Assembly (NCBI GenBank): GCA_016125185.1
Contig: WGMG01000001.1
Location: 434,001 to 498,000, forward strand
Origin: Armatimonadota bacterium
GTDB taxonomy: Bacteria; Armatimonadota; Fimbriimonadia; Fimbriimonadales; Fimbriimonadaceae
Direction of reading: 5' to 3'
DNA: 64,000 nt
Shown: one piece after another, positions 7,283 through 14,976 of the stretch
How positions within the stretch are numbered: the stretch's first letter is position 1
Layout of the letters: each line of letters starts with the position of its first letter
Notes under the pieces: generated by a model
Database searches by the model: none
Seen by the model: only the letters and a program-made list of their open reading frames with translations
What the model was told of the DNA's origin: nothing
Translations under genes and position numbers: made by a program

Positions 7283-7325
7283 GATAACACTATAAACGAA
7301 TTTCGGGACGGAAAAGGTTACAAAC

Positions 7326-8123
7326 CTAATTCCACAGCTTCTGATAGTCTGCTTGGTCAGGTGTGCTGAAATTGGCGTCGCTCGTTTTCCAGCCCTGTCG
7401 CCAAAGAAGAGCGATGAGGAAGGAGAAAGCCAGACCCAGTACGAGACCAATCAAGCCGAATGCGACGGCGTCACCGCCATCGACCGAGACAGTTCGGGGC
7501 GTTTCCAACACGCTGTGGTAACGTTCGACCGACATAAGCGTGTGCCCGGTCAGCACGGTGCTGGCCCCCATGCCAACGCAGGCGGCTGACGCGCAAGTGA
7601 TCAAGAGAGACGCCAGAAACGACTGATGGGCGGTCAGCTTCGGGTCGAGCCGAAGCCGTTGGAGGTAGCTGAGGTCCTTCTTTTGGTCGATTACTCGCAA
7701 GCGCGAAATGTGTTGGCCGATGACCCATAGGTGGCAGGTCATGCCGAGTTCGAGTTCGGGCAACTCCTCGCCGTCGGCGAGGTACGTTTCCTGTTGACCA
7801 TTAGGAAACTGGACGAAGACGACGGCTCCTTCTCCCGGCTTCGGCGCAAAACTGATGATTTCGCAACCCGGCTTCATGGTCTCCAGCCAGTGAGGCTCCC
7901 ACCCGCGCCAGATTCGCCATTCGATGAATGCGAGCACGAGTCCGATGGCGAGGCTGACGGCCATAGCGGCTTCGGCAAACACGATTGTGCCCGGAATATA
8001 GTCTTTGAAAAGCGGCTGGATATTGGTGGCGTGCTTGAGGTCGTTCCAGATGAGGGCGGAGGCGACGAAAAGCCAAACGCAAACGAAATTGAAGTAGAAC
8101 AGAGGCGAGCGCGCCCGGCTCAT
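7326..8123 (-). CDS. Hypothetical four-helix membrane protein
   Basis: A 265-residue protein with two N-terminal membrane helices (about residues 8-27 and 45-66), a soluble strand-rich middle of about 100 residues (APKPGEGAVVFVQFPNGQQE) and two C-terminal helices (about 165-190 and 215-240). This hairpin-domain-hairpin plan resembles proteins that expose a small beta domain at the membrane face, but I do not recognise the family. Its ATG overlaps the stop of the di-haem peroxidase gene by four bases (ATGA), so the two are translationally coupled. Confidence 0.75.
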   Translation of the reverse strand: MSRARSPLFYFNFVCVWLFVASALIWNDLKHATNIQPLFKDYIPGTIVFAEAAMAVSLAIGLVLAFIEWRIWRGWEPHWLETMKPGCEIISFAPKPGEGAVVFVQFPNGQQETYLADGEELPELELGMTCHLWVIGQHISRLRVIDQKKDLSYLQRLRLDPKLTAHQSFLASLLITCASAACVGMGASTVLTGHTLMSVERYHSVLETPRTVSVDGGDAVAFGLIGLVLGLAFSFLIALLWRQGWKTSDANFSTPDQADYQKLWN

Positions 8124-9124
8124 CGCCTCGGGTTCCGGCTAGTGATGCCGTGGCGGAGGAATTCGACCAGTTGCTTCTTCTCTTGGTCAGTGAGGCCGAG
8201 CTTGGGCAGTTTGCCGTCGTCGCCGCCGCGGTCGTAGAAGTCGACGACTTCCTGAAGCGAGGCGAGCGTGCCGTTGTGCATGTAGGGGGCCGACTTTCCG
8301 ATACCGCGCAGCGACGGAATCTTGAACGCCCGCATCATGTCTTTGTCTTTCTTATCCACCTCGCCGCGCCCTGCGTCGGGGTCGAGCACGGGTGATTGGT
8401 ACAGGCCGGTGTTCTTGTAGGGCACGCCGTCGTCGGTCATGGCATTCGAGAAATTCGGTCCGCCGTGGCAGGTGACGCAGTGGCCTTTGGTTTGGAAAAT
8501 CTCAAGTCCGGCGATGGCGTCGGCGGACATCGCCTGCTTATCGCCCTTCAGCCAGCGGTCATAGGGCGTGTCGTTTTCGGTGATGGTGCGCTCGAACGTC
8601 GCCAGAGCTTTGGCGATGCGATCGACGGTGATTTCGGGCGTGCCAAACGCTTTTTCGAACTCGGGTCCGTAACCGGCCTTGGTCAAGCGGCCGGGCAGTT
8701 CCTTCAGGTCCATGCCCATTTCCTTCTTCTGCTGGATAGGGAAAAGGCACTGCTCCTCGAGGGTCGTGGCGCGGCCATCCCAGAAAAGATGGGTGGCGTA
8801 GCCGACGTTGAATAGGCTCGGCGAGTGGCGGTTGAGGGCCTCTTTGGTGTCGCCGATGGAGATGGTGCGGCCGTCGCCCCAGCCCCGGTTGGGGTCGTGG
8901 CACCAGGTGCAGGGCGTGGCTCCGGTCTTGCTGAGCTTGCCTTCGGAGAAGAGCTGGCGACCGAGTTCGGCCTTTTCGGCCGAGTATGGATTGTCCTTGG
9001 GGAACGGAACCTCGCCGGGTGTGCCGAGGGCGAATTCGTCGGCGCGACGATCGGACAAGACGCCGCCCGCGAACGCAAACAGCGCCAGCGAAACCGCAAT
9101 CCATCGAACCCCGTTGATGGCCAT
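8120..9124 (-). CDS. Di-haem cytochrome c peroxidase / MauG-family protein
   Basis: The 334-residue protein has an N-terminal signal peptide and two c-type haem sites, CTWCH (residues 72-76) and CVTCH (216-220). Other family landmarks are the region around LFWDGRA, and SLRGIGKSAPYMHNGTLASL, with a Met available as distal ligand. Bacterial cytochrome c peroxidases of this type reduce H2O2 in the periplasm with electrons from cytochrome c; MauG-like relatives oxidise proteins. Which activity applies cannot be told from motifs. The start at 9124 is supported by GGAAGA upstream; the longer frame to 9427 reads through low-complexity Arg-rich sequence. It heads an operon with two unknown membrane proteins. 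Confidence 0.9.
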   Translation of the reverse strand: MAINGVRWIAVSLALFAFAGGVLSDRRADEFALGTPGEVPFPKDNPYSAEKAELGRQLFSEGKLSKTGATPCTWCHDPNRGWGDGRTISIGDTKEALNRHSPSLFNVGYATHLFWDGRATTLEEQCLFPIQQKKEMGMDLKELPGRLTKAGYGPEFEKAFGTPEITVDRIAKALATFERTITENDTPYDRWLKGDKQAMSADAIAGLEIFQTKGHCVTCHGGPNFSNAMTDDGVPYKNTGLYQSPVLDPDAGRGEVDKKDKDMMRAFKIPSLRGIGKSAPYMHNGTLASLQEVVDFYDRGGDDGKLPKLGLTDQEKKQLVEFLRHGITSRNPRR

Positions 9125-9201
9125 GACTGTCTTCCAGTGTAGCCGAGATCGTTGGCAGGAACAAGAGCCCCTCGCCGTGGCGGGCGAGGGACCATCGTCG
9201 G

Positions 9202-9405
9202 CTAGCGGCTTTCGCCGATGTTCTTTTCCCCCATATTTCGGGTGGTTTCTTCGGACATGTTGCGTGCTTGCTGGTCGGTGACGTTGCCCTTGGCTTTGAC
9301 GGTCGGAGCGTTGAGATGCATAGCCTCGGCGTTGCCTTCGTCGCCCGAGCCGCAACCGACTACGGCGCAGGCCAGCAAACCGAGAAGGACTAGTCGCCTG
9401 ACCAA
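9202..9405 (-). CDS. Small lipoprotein paired with a pseudopilin
   Basis: The 67-residue product has a lipoprotein signal (MVRRLVLLGLLACAVVGC, lipobox AVVGC) and a short hydrophilic tail rich in Asn, Glu and Lys. It overlaps the 3' end of the pseudopilin gene by 16 bases and is surely co-expressed with it. A second pair with the same order and orientation occurs at 36296-37536, where the small lipoprotein is 83 residues. The tails are not alike, but both begin with Cys-Gly-Ser-Gly. No function is known to me; an assembly or anchoring role for the pilin is a guess. Confidence 0.75.
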   Translation of the reverse strand: MVRRLVLLGLLACAVVGCGSGDEGNAEAMHLNAPTVKAKGNVTDQQARNMSEETTRNMGEKNIGESR

Positions 9406-10247
9406 GACTTACCCCAGAACTTGTCAATGTCCTTGTCGATACGCTTTTGGCAGTACTGCGCGGTGGTCGAGGCCTCGGTCAGGGCCGGGTTCGTGGAGGA
9501 GTATCCGACGAACTTTTCGCGACCGAACTTGCCGGCGTGGCCATCGGCGTAGGCACCGCTGAAGCGGGTACCCCATCGTCGTCGGGCATCCCAGTTGAGG
9601 GCATACCAGCTAAAGCCATCGACATACTGATCGATGTACGGCCAACCGGCTTCCCATGAGCGGAAGTACATCCACGAGAACGGGAGGGTTCCGTATTGGG
9701 TCGGAGCGATCATGATTCGGTCGGCGACACCGTCAATCGACGTGAGCGAGCGGATGTATTGGAATTCGCTCGGTGCGGCGCAGGTGCCGGAGCCGCCGTA
9801 CGAGAATCCGCTGGAGTTGAGGCTGAGGTTGGTGACCCACTGCCACGTGTAGTAGTAGGCTCCGCCGCCGGTGCAGGTGTCGTAGTACTTGTCGCAGTAG
9901 TACGGCACGCCGCCGATGTTGGCGTCTTCTTCTGGCTCGCCAGTGGTCGGGTCGAAGAAGATTGGCCGGTTCTTGACGTAGGGCGTCACGCGTCCGACCC
10001 AGGTGTTGGTGTTGTGGTACTGGTTGGGGTCGGTTGGGGTTCCCGAGCCGTAGTGCGGCACAGCCATGTCGTCGAAGTCGGTTGCATACATGAGGACGCC
10101 GAGGGCGGTCTGCTTCATGTTTGAAAGGGACGAGGTCTTCTTGGCGGCAACCTTCGCCTGGGCGAAGACTGGGAAGAGGATTGCGGCTAGGATTGCGATG
10201 ATCGCGATGACCACCAAGAGTTCGATGAGCGTAAAGGCTTTCTTCAT
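9390..10247 (-). CDS. Pseudopilin-like secreted protein (type IV pilin N-terminus)
   Basis: The 285-residue protein starts with a class III prepilin signal: MKKAFTLIELLVVIAIIAIL, with the conserved Glu five residues after the cleavage point, continuing to FPVFAQAKVAAKKTSS. The C-terminal 240 residues are rich in Tyr, Trp and Gly, with paired cysteines near 125-135 (YYCDKYYDTCTGG), and end in the family motif AYADGHAGKF (an H-x-DG-like end). Such proteins are abundant in Armatimonadota, Planctomycetota and Lentisphaerota and are processed by prepilin peptidase, then assembled or anchored at the membrane. It is encoded with a small lipoprotein. Its ligand is unknown. Confidence 0.88.
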   Translation of the reverse strand: MKKAFTLIELLVVIAIIAILAAILFPVFAQAKVAAKKTSSLSNMKQTALGVLMYATDFDDMAVPHYGSGTPTDPNQYHNTNTWVGRVTPYVKNRPIFFDPTTGEPEEDANIGGVPYYCDKYYDTCTGGGAYYYTWQWVTNLSLNSSGFSYGGSGTCAAPSEFQYIRSLTSIDGVADRIMIAPTQYGTLPFSWMYFRSWEAGWPYIDQYVDGFSWYALNWDARRRWGTRFSGAYADGHAGKFGREKFVGYSSTNPALTEASTTAQYCQKRIDKDIDKFWGKSWSGD

Positions 10248-10359
10248 GATGTCGCCCCTATCGTCTCACACGAATGCTATCTGGGGGTTAGGGCGAGGGC
10301 GTGCTTCGCAAACCAAGGGCTCGCTTCGCTAGGGCTAGGATGGGTGATAGAATCACGCT

Positions 10360-10557
10360 ATGTCGCCAACGGGTCGCAGTATCTTGGTCCTTGCTGTGGG
10401 CTCGCCACTTTGTGTAGTGATCCGTGAATTGGTAGAACCTCACCTTCCGCACGGAATCTTGCGAAACTTATTATTTGGGCTCTTAGTGGGAGGCTTAGCT
10501 GGAGGTGCGATTTTGGTTAGGGGACCAAGGCGCAACCGAAAGAAATGGGGCGGATGA
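10360..10557 (+). CDS. Possible small two-helix membrane protein
   Basis: A 65-residue frame with two hydrophobic stretches (SILVLAVGSPLCVVI and LLFGLLVGGLAGGAILV) and a basic C-terminus (RGPRRNRKKW). Against it, there is no clear Shine-Dalgarno sequence and its last 12 bases run into the CCA end of the tRNA-His gene on the other strand. It may be real, since the hydrophobic pattern is orderly, but it could equally be chance. Confidence 0.3.
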   Translation: MSPTGRSILVLAVGSPLCVVIRELVEPHLPHGILRNLLFGLLVGGLAGGAILVRGPRRNRKKWGG

Positions 10558-10622
10558 TGGGTCTCGAACCCACGGCCTTCTGAGCCACAGTCAGACGCTC
10601 TAACCCCTGAGCTACACCCGCC
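10546..10622 (-). tRNA. tRNA-His (anticodon GTG)
   Basis: A minus-strand cloverleaf with acceptor GCGGGTG/CATCCGC, an extra 5' G opposite discriminator C73 (the histidine identity pair), anticodon stem TCTGA/TCAGA with loop CTGTGGC (GTG), T loop GGTTCGAGACC, and encoded CCA (10546-10548). Confidence 0.97.
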
Positions 10623-10655
10623 GCGCGATGCTAAATAATACCCGAATCCGTCTGT

Positions 10656-11291
10656 ATGATCATGCGGTTTTCTGCCTTGGTGGCGGTCGGGGTTGGCGCG
10701 GTGGCGCTTTTCGGATTTCGGGGCGGTGGCGGTGACTCGGAACGGGTGGCCGACGCCAAGGCTCACTTAGCCTCGCTGGGGCGACTTTCAAAGCCCATTT
10801 GGGAGCAGATGCAGGGCAAGCACACGTGGGTTTTCGGCGCGCCATCGAAGGTCAAATTGGTCGGACTTTTGACGCCAAACGCGTCGGCGAACCTCAAGAA
10901 TATGCTGTTCGGTGGTCCGAACAAGGATGCCGATATCCTCTGCAAGACGATCATGGTTCCGGACGACGCCAGCCCGACCTGGAATTTGGCCTCCAAACTG
11001 CGCATCGCCTATGCAATCGTCGATTCGTCTGGTTATCAGACTCCACCGATCGTGCTGAACTCGAAGAAGCAGGTCGCCGAGCCGAAAGTCGGCGATTTCG
11101 ATGCGGCATGGAAGGCGTTGCCCGCCGATATCCAGAAGCAGGCCACAGACGAGTTCGAGTTGTATCGGGAACTGGCGAAGCACGTGAAGACAGACACGTA
11201 TTTTGTGGAACTGCCGGATGGATCGGTGGTGGAAGTTGGGCATCCGTTCAACGTCGAAAAGGTCTGGAACGAGTACCTGATGAGCCGGTAG
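10656..11291 (+). CDS. Hypothetical exported protein
   Basis: The 211-residue protein has a short N-terminal hydrophobic segment (FSALVAVGVGAVALFGF) after MIMR, followed by a Gly-rich stretch, so it is exported or membrane-anchored. The mature part contains WVFGAPSKVKLVGLLTP, a region with ADILCKTIMVPDDASPTW, and a helical tail (FELYRELAKHVKTDTYFVEL). No family is recognised. It is alone on the plus strand between tRNA-His and the convergent ispE operon. The stretch after it (11292-11472) contains only GC-rich imperfect hairpins. Confidence 0.65.
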   Translation: MIMRFSALVAVGVGAVALFGFRGGGGDSERVADAKAHLASLGRLSKPIWEQMQGKHTWVFGAPSKVKLVGLLTPNASANLKNMLFGGPNKDADILCKTIMVPDDASPTWNLASKLRIAYAIVDSSGYQTPPIVLNSKKQVAEPKVGDFDAAWKALPADIQKQATDEFELYRELAKHVKTDTYFVELPDGSVVEVGHPFNVEKVWNEYLMSR

Positions 11292-11472
11292 ATCTTGCTA
11301 TATGCCACGTGATGAATGGCTTCGCCGGGTCGCTTCGCTCCTTGGACTTTTAACTGGGCAGTCCACCCAGGGGTCTTCGCTTCGCTACGACACCCTGGCA
11401 ACCCGATGTGATCCTGGCGGATCGTCGTTTTTATGTTCGTCGTGCCGAAGCGTTGCTCAGGGGCGAGCAGGT

Positions 11473-12255
11473 TTAGAGGGAGTGGACGGCGACGGCGAAC
11501 GGCGCTTCGTCCTTCATTTTCGCTTCGGCTTTCTTGGCTGAATCCTCGTCGGCAAATCGTCCAAAGACGGCTGAGCCGGAGCCGGTGAGACCGGCATCTT
11601 TTGCGCCATGAACTTGCAGGCGCTCGATCAGGTCGAGCGAGCCACAGGGGGCGACCCGTTCGAAGTCGTTGTAGAGAATGTCGTCGTCAGGAAAAGCGCG
11701 CCATTCGTACGGCTTTTCGTCGAGGCGTTGGTAGGCGCTCTTGGTGTTACAGAGGTCGCTGGGCTGGGCAATGACGTACCATTCGGGTGGATTCGGGGAA
11801 GGGAGAGGCGTCAGCTTTTCGCCATAACCTTCACCGCGGGCACGGCCGCCGAGGAGGAAGAACGGAACGTCGGCGCCGATAGACTTCGCGATGGCTTTGC
11901 GCTCATGTTCGGGCATCGGGGCGGACATGAGTTGTTTCGCCGCGCGGATGATTCCGGCCGCGTCACTACTGCCGCCGCCGAGGCCGGCTTCGCTAGGGAT
12001 TCGCTTCACGAGCCGAACGTGGATGGGCGGAAAATCGGCGACTTCCATCATCAGCCGGGCGGCTTTGGTAACGGTGTTTTCGGCAGGGATGCTCGGGTCA
12101 TCGCACTCGAAGCCAAGTTCCTTGGCGGGTTCGATGTGCAGTTCGTCGTACAGACTCACGGCCTGAAAAATCGTCCGAAGCGGATGATAGCCGCGGTGGT
12201 CGATCGGCCCGACGCTCAGGAAGAGGTTGAGTTTGGCAGGACACCGAATTAGCAA
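11473..12255 (-). CDS. ispE: 4-diphosphocytidyl-2-C-methyl-D-erythritol kinase
   Basis: This 260-residue GHMP kinase begins with CPAKLNLFLSVGP, has HPLRTIFQAVSLYDEL, and carries the ATP-binding signature PSEAGLGGGSSDAAG at about residues 87-101, plus the C-terminal GSGSAVFGRF loop. These are the IspE hallmarks: phosphorylation of CDP-methylerythritol in the non-mevalonate isoprenoid pathway. The start is a TTG at 12255, three bases after the stop of the upstream gene. It is the last gene of the gatC-gatA-unknown-ispE cluster. Confidence 0.95.
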   Translation of the reverse strand: MLIRCPAKLNLFLSVGPIDHRGYHPLRTIFQAVSLYDELHIEPAKELGFECDDPSIPAENTVTKAARLMMEVADFPPIHVRLVKRIPSEAGLGGGSSDAAGIIRAAKQLMSAPMPEHERKAIAKSIGADVPFFLLGGRARGEGYGEKLTPLPSPNPPEWYVIAQPSDLCNTKSAYQRLDEKPYEWRAFPDDDILYNDFERVAPCGSLDLIERLQVHGAKDAGLTGSGSAVFGRFADEDSAKKAEAKMKDEAPFAVAVHSL

Positions 12256-12258
12256 GGG

Positions 12259-13179
12259 CTACAGCGTACCTTCCACGTTTCGGTGCTCGCTCTCACCCTC
12301 GGAGTCGGCTGGATTTCCGAAGTTGGTGAGGCTTCCAAAGTTGCGACCATCGTCGCGATAGAGGGCTTCGGAAGGTGGTGGCTCGGGCGGAGTGTTGGGA
12401 TCGTAAGAGTTCGGGAGCGGCGGGATCACGGCGACGGTTTTGGGATAGTGAGAGAGGTCGAGTTCATCGAGTGCCTGGTCGATGGCGCTTAGTTGGGCGC
12501 GAGCCTCGGCCAAGACGGATAGGAACTCTTCGGAACTCATCGCCGGGTCCTTGCCGACAAGCCGGTAGCCAAGCATCTTGACCCGAAGGTTATCGAGGGT
12601 GGTCATGAAGACGGTGGCCTGGGCCTCCGTGCGCTGGATGCCCGCCATCAGTTCGTTGTAGTGGCTCCGGTACTCGCCCAGGTTCTTTTCGGCGATGCGG
12701 TAGAGCTCTTGCGCTTGCGGGTCGGTGGGCTTGAACATCGGCACCCCAGGGCGGATGCGATCGACGCCTTCGGACTGCAGAACCTCTTCGAAAAGAATAT
12801 CGGCGCGGCGAAGCGCATTGTAGATCGTCATCGCGAGGCCCCGGATGGTTTCGGGCAGTTCTTGGAACTGCGCGATGTCGGCCCGACGGAGCTTTTTGGT
12901 GCCTTCTTCGAAGCTCTCGAACCGCTCGCGACAGCCGTTCCAAAGGGTCGAAAAGCGAGAATTGATGAACCGCTTGTTCAGCGCCGACTTCCGGGCCGAA
13001 TTGAGATGGACCGCTAGGCTGATTCCGAAGGCGAGCAAGAGGTAGGCCGGGCTCCCGGCGGCGAGGGCGATCGGCCAGCAGATCAGCAGGAACAGCAGAT
13101 GGAGGACGATCCGGCTGGATCGCAGGAATTCGCGCCAAAAGATTCGCTCATCGGCTTTTCGAATCTCCTCGCTGATCAT
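12259..13179 (-). CDS. Hypothetical membrane-anchored helical protein
   Basis: A 306-residue protein with a two-helix membrane hairpin near the N-terminus (about residues 25-57, RIVLHLLFLLICWPIALA then AYLLLAFGISLAVHL), a long charged helical region (about 75-235), and a Pro/Asn/Glu-rich disordered tail. I do not recognise it; the plan vaguely recalls XpaC/TelA-type proteins, but no motif proves that. It sits between gatA (9 bases upstream) and ispE (3 bases downstream), so it is co-transcribed. Confidence 0.75.
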   Translation of the reverse strand: MISEEIRKADERIFWREFLRSSRIVLHLLFLLICWPIALAAGSPAYLLLAFGISLAVHLNSARKSALNKRFINSRFSTLWNGCRERFESFEEGTKKLRRADIAQFQELPETIRGLAMTIYNALRRADILFEEVLQSEGVDRIRPGVPMFKPTDPQAQELYRIAEKNLGEYRSHYNELMAGIQRTEAQATVFMTTLDNLRVKMLGYRLVGKDPAMSSEEFLSVLAEARAQLSAIDQALDELDLSHYPKTVAVIPPLPNSYDPNTPPEPPPSEALYRDDGRNFGSLTNFGNPADSEGESEHRNVEGTL

Positions 13180-13188
13180 TGTCTAACT

Positions 13189-14640
13189 TTACGGGATCGG
13201 AGGGCGTTTTCGTTGTGTTTCGAAGACTCTTTCTACGGCAAACGCGGCCTGGAGGACCCGTTCGTCGCCCATGTGCGGACCCATGAGCTGAATTCCGACC
13301 GGCATATCGTGGGCGAATCCGGCCTGGAGCGAGATGGCGGGGAAGCCGCCCATGTTTGCGGGGATCGTGCAGTAGTCGAGCAACTTCATCTGCATCGGAT
13401 CCTTGCTGAGCGAGCCGATTTCGAACGCCGTGACCGGGGCCGTTGGGGAGATGACCAGGTCGAACTCGCGGAAGGCTTCGTTGAACTGGTGGGTCATGAC
13501 GGTGCGGACCTGCTGGGCACGCAGATAGAAGGCGTCGTAGTAGCCAGCGCTGAGGGCGTAGGTTCCGATCATGATTCGCGCCTTGACTTCGTGGCCGAAT
13601 CCTTCGGCGCGGGTCTTGGCGACGACGTCGATGTGGCCCTGACCCTGCGACCGCGGTCCGTAGCGGACCCCGTCGAACCGGGCGAGGTTTGAGCTGGCTT
13701 CTGCCGGTGCGATGATGTAATACGTGGTGACGCCGAGGGGGATGGTCGGAATCGAAATCTCGGTGATTTCGGCTCCCTCGCGGCGAAGAGCGTCGAGCGC
13801 TTCTTCGGTCGCCTTGCGAACTTCGGGATCGGTGTCGTCGCCATACATTTCCTTCGGGAAAGCGAGCTTCAGACCTTTCAGCGAGCCGGACTTGAGGTCG
13901 GAGATATCGATGGCGTCGGCGGGAATCGAAGTCGAATCGTAGCCGCAGTGGCCGGTGATGACGTTGGCCAAGAGCGCGGCGTCTTCGACGGACTTTGCCA
14001 GCGGGCCGATCTGGTCGAGGCTGGAGGCAAACGCGACCAAGCCGTATCGGCTACAGCGTCCGTAGGTCGGCTTGAAGCCGACGATGCCGCAGAAAGAAGC
14101 CGGGAGACGGATGGAACCGCCTGTGTCCGAGCCGAGGCTGAGCGGGGCCAAGTCGGCGGCAACCGCAGCAGCGGAGCCGCCCGATGAGCCGCCCGGCGTG
14201 CGAGCGGTATCCCACGGGTTCCGCGCCGGTTTGATGGCCGAGTTCTCGTTCGACGAGCCCATCGCGAACTCGTCGAGGTTGGTTTTGCCGAGCGTGACCA
14301 CACCCGCCGCCTTCAGCTTCTGCACGACGGTGGCGTCATAGGGCGGTATGTAGCCCTTAAGAATCTTGGAGGCGCAGGTTGTCTCGATGCCTTCGGTGGA
14401 AATGTTGTCTTTGACGGCAACGGGAATGCCGGTCAGGGGTGCGGCGTTGCCGGAATCCAGTCGAGCTTGAGCTTCGCTGGCTTGGGCAAGCGCTTTTTCG
14501 GCATCGACGGCCAAAAACGCGCCGTACTTTGAATCTTCCGCGCCGATGCGGTCGAGAAATGCCTGCGTGACTTCGGTTGCGGAGACTTCTTTGGATCGTA
14601 GCTTCGCCGCGATCTCCGTCGCCGTGAGTTGGGTGATCAT
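13189..14640 (-). CDS. gatA: Asp-tRNA(Asn)/Glu-tRNA(Gln) amidotransferase subunit A
   Basis: The 483-residue amidase-signature protein contains the catalytic lysine loop GIPVAVKDNIST, the Gly/Ser core GGSSGGSAAAVAAD, and SLGSDTGGSIRLPASFCG with the second Ser and the nucleophile. GatA releases ammonia from glutamine and, with GatB and GatC, converts misacylated Glu-tRNA(Gln) or Asp-tRNA(Asn). It follows gatC by 6 bases with AGGGG before the ATG. gatB is not in the window and must lie elsewhere. Length is standard. Confidence 0.97.
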   Translation of the reverse strand: MITQLTATEIAAKLRSKEVSATEVTQAFLDRIGAEDSKYGAFLAVDAEKALAQASEAQARLDSGNAAPLTGIPVAVKDNISTEGIETTCASKILKGYIPPYDATVVQKLKAAGVVTLGKTNLDEFAMGSSNENSAIKPARNPWDTARTPGGSSGGSAAAVAADLAPLSLGSDTGGSIRLPASFCGIVGFKPTYGRCSRYGLVAFASSLDQIGPLAKSVEDAALLANVITGHCGYDSTSIPADAIDISDLKSGSLKGLKLAFPKEMYGDDTDPEVRKATEEALDALRREGAEITEISIPTIPLGVTTYYIIAPAEASSNLARFDGVRYGPRSQGQGHIDVVAKTRAEGFGHEVKARIMIGTYALSAGYYDAFYLRAQQVRTVMTHQFNEAFREFDLVISPTAPVTAFEIGSLSKDPMQMKLLDYCTIPANMGGFPAISLQAGFAHDMPVGIQLMGPHMGDERVLQAAFAVERVFETQRKRPPIP

Positions 14641-14646
14641 GAGCCC

Positions 14647-14937
14647 CTAGTCCTCGATAATCATCGGGACCAAGAAGAGTCCCGCTTTGCTAACCGGTGC
14701 ATTCTTCAACGCTGATTCACGCTTCAACGACGGCCCCGCAACGTCTTCCGACCAAACGTTGGTCAGGTTGGACGCGTGGAGAATGGGTTCCATGTCCTTG
14801 ACATCCAGCGATTGGATGTCGGCGAAGTGCCCGAGGAGGGCATTGAGCTCGGTCTGAAGGGACATTACTTCAGATTCATCAAGGTCGAGGCGTGCGAGTT
14901 TTGCGACGTGCCTGACTTCATCGAGCGAAATCGCCAT
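14647..14937 (-). CDS. gatC: Asp-tRNA(Asn)/Glu-tRNA(Gln) amidotransferase subunit C
   Basis: The 96-residue GatC has the expected N-terminus MAISLDEVRHVAKLARLDLD, a helical middle (LQTELNALLGHFADIQSLD) and the C-terminal half that wraps GatA (LKRESALKNAPVSKAGLFLV). The ATG at 14937 gives the usual length; the frame extends upstream but without support. It is the first gene of a four-gene operon. The divergent DUF255-like gene starts 39 bases away, so the two promoters overlap. Confidence 0.95.
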   Translation of the reverse strand: MAISLDEVRHVAKLARLDLDESEVMSLQTELNALLGHFADIQSLDVKDMEPILHASNLTNVWSEDVAGPSLKRESALKNAPVSKAGLFLVPMIIED

Positions 14938-14976
14938 AGAAGAAGAGTTTAGCACAAGCCCATAATGGGCTAAGGG

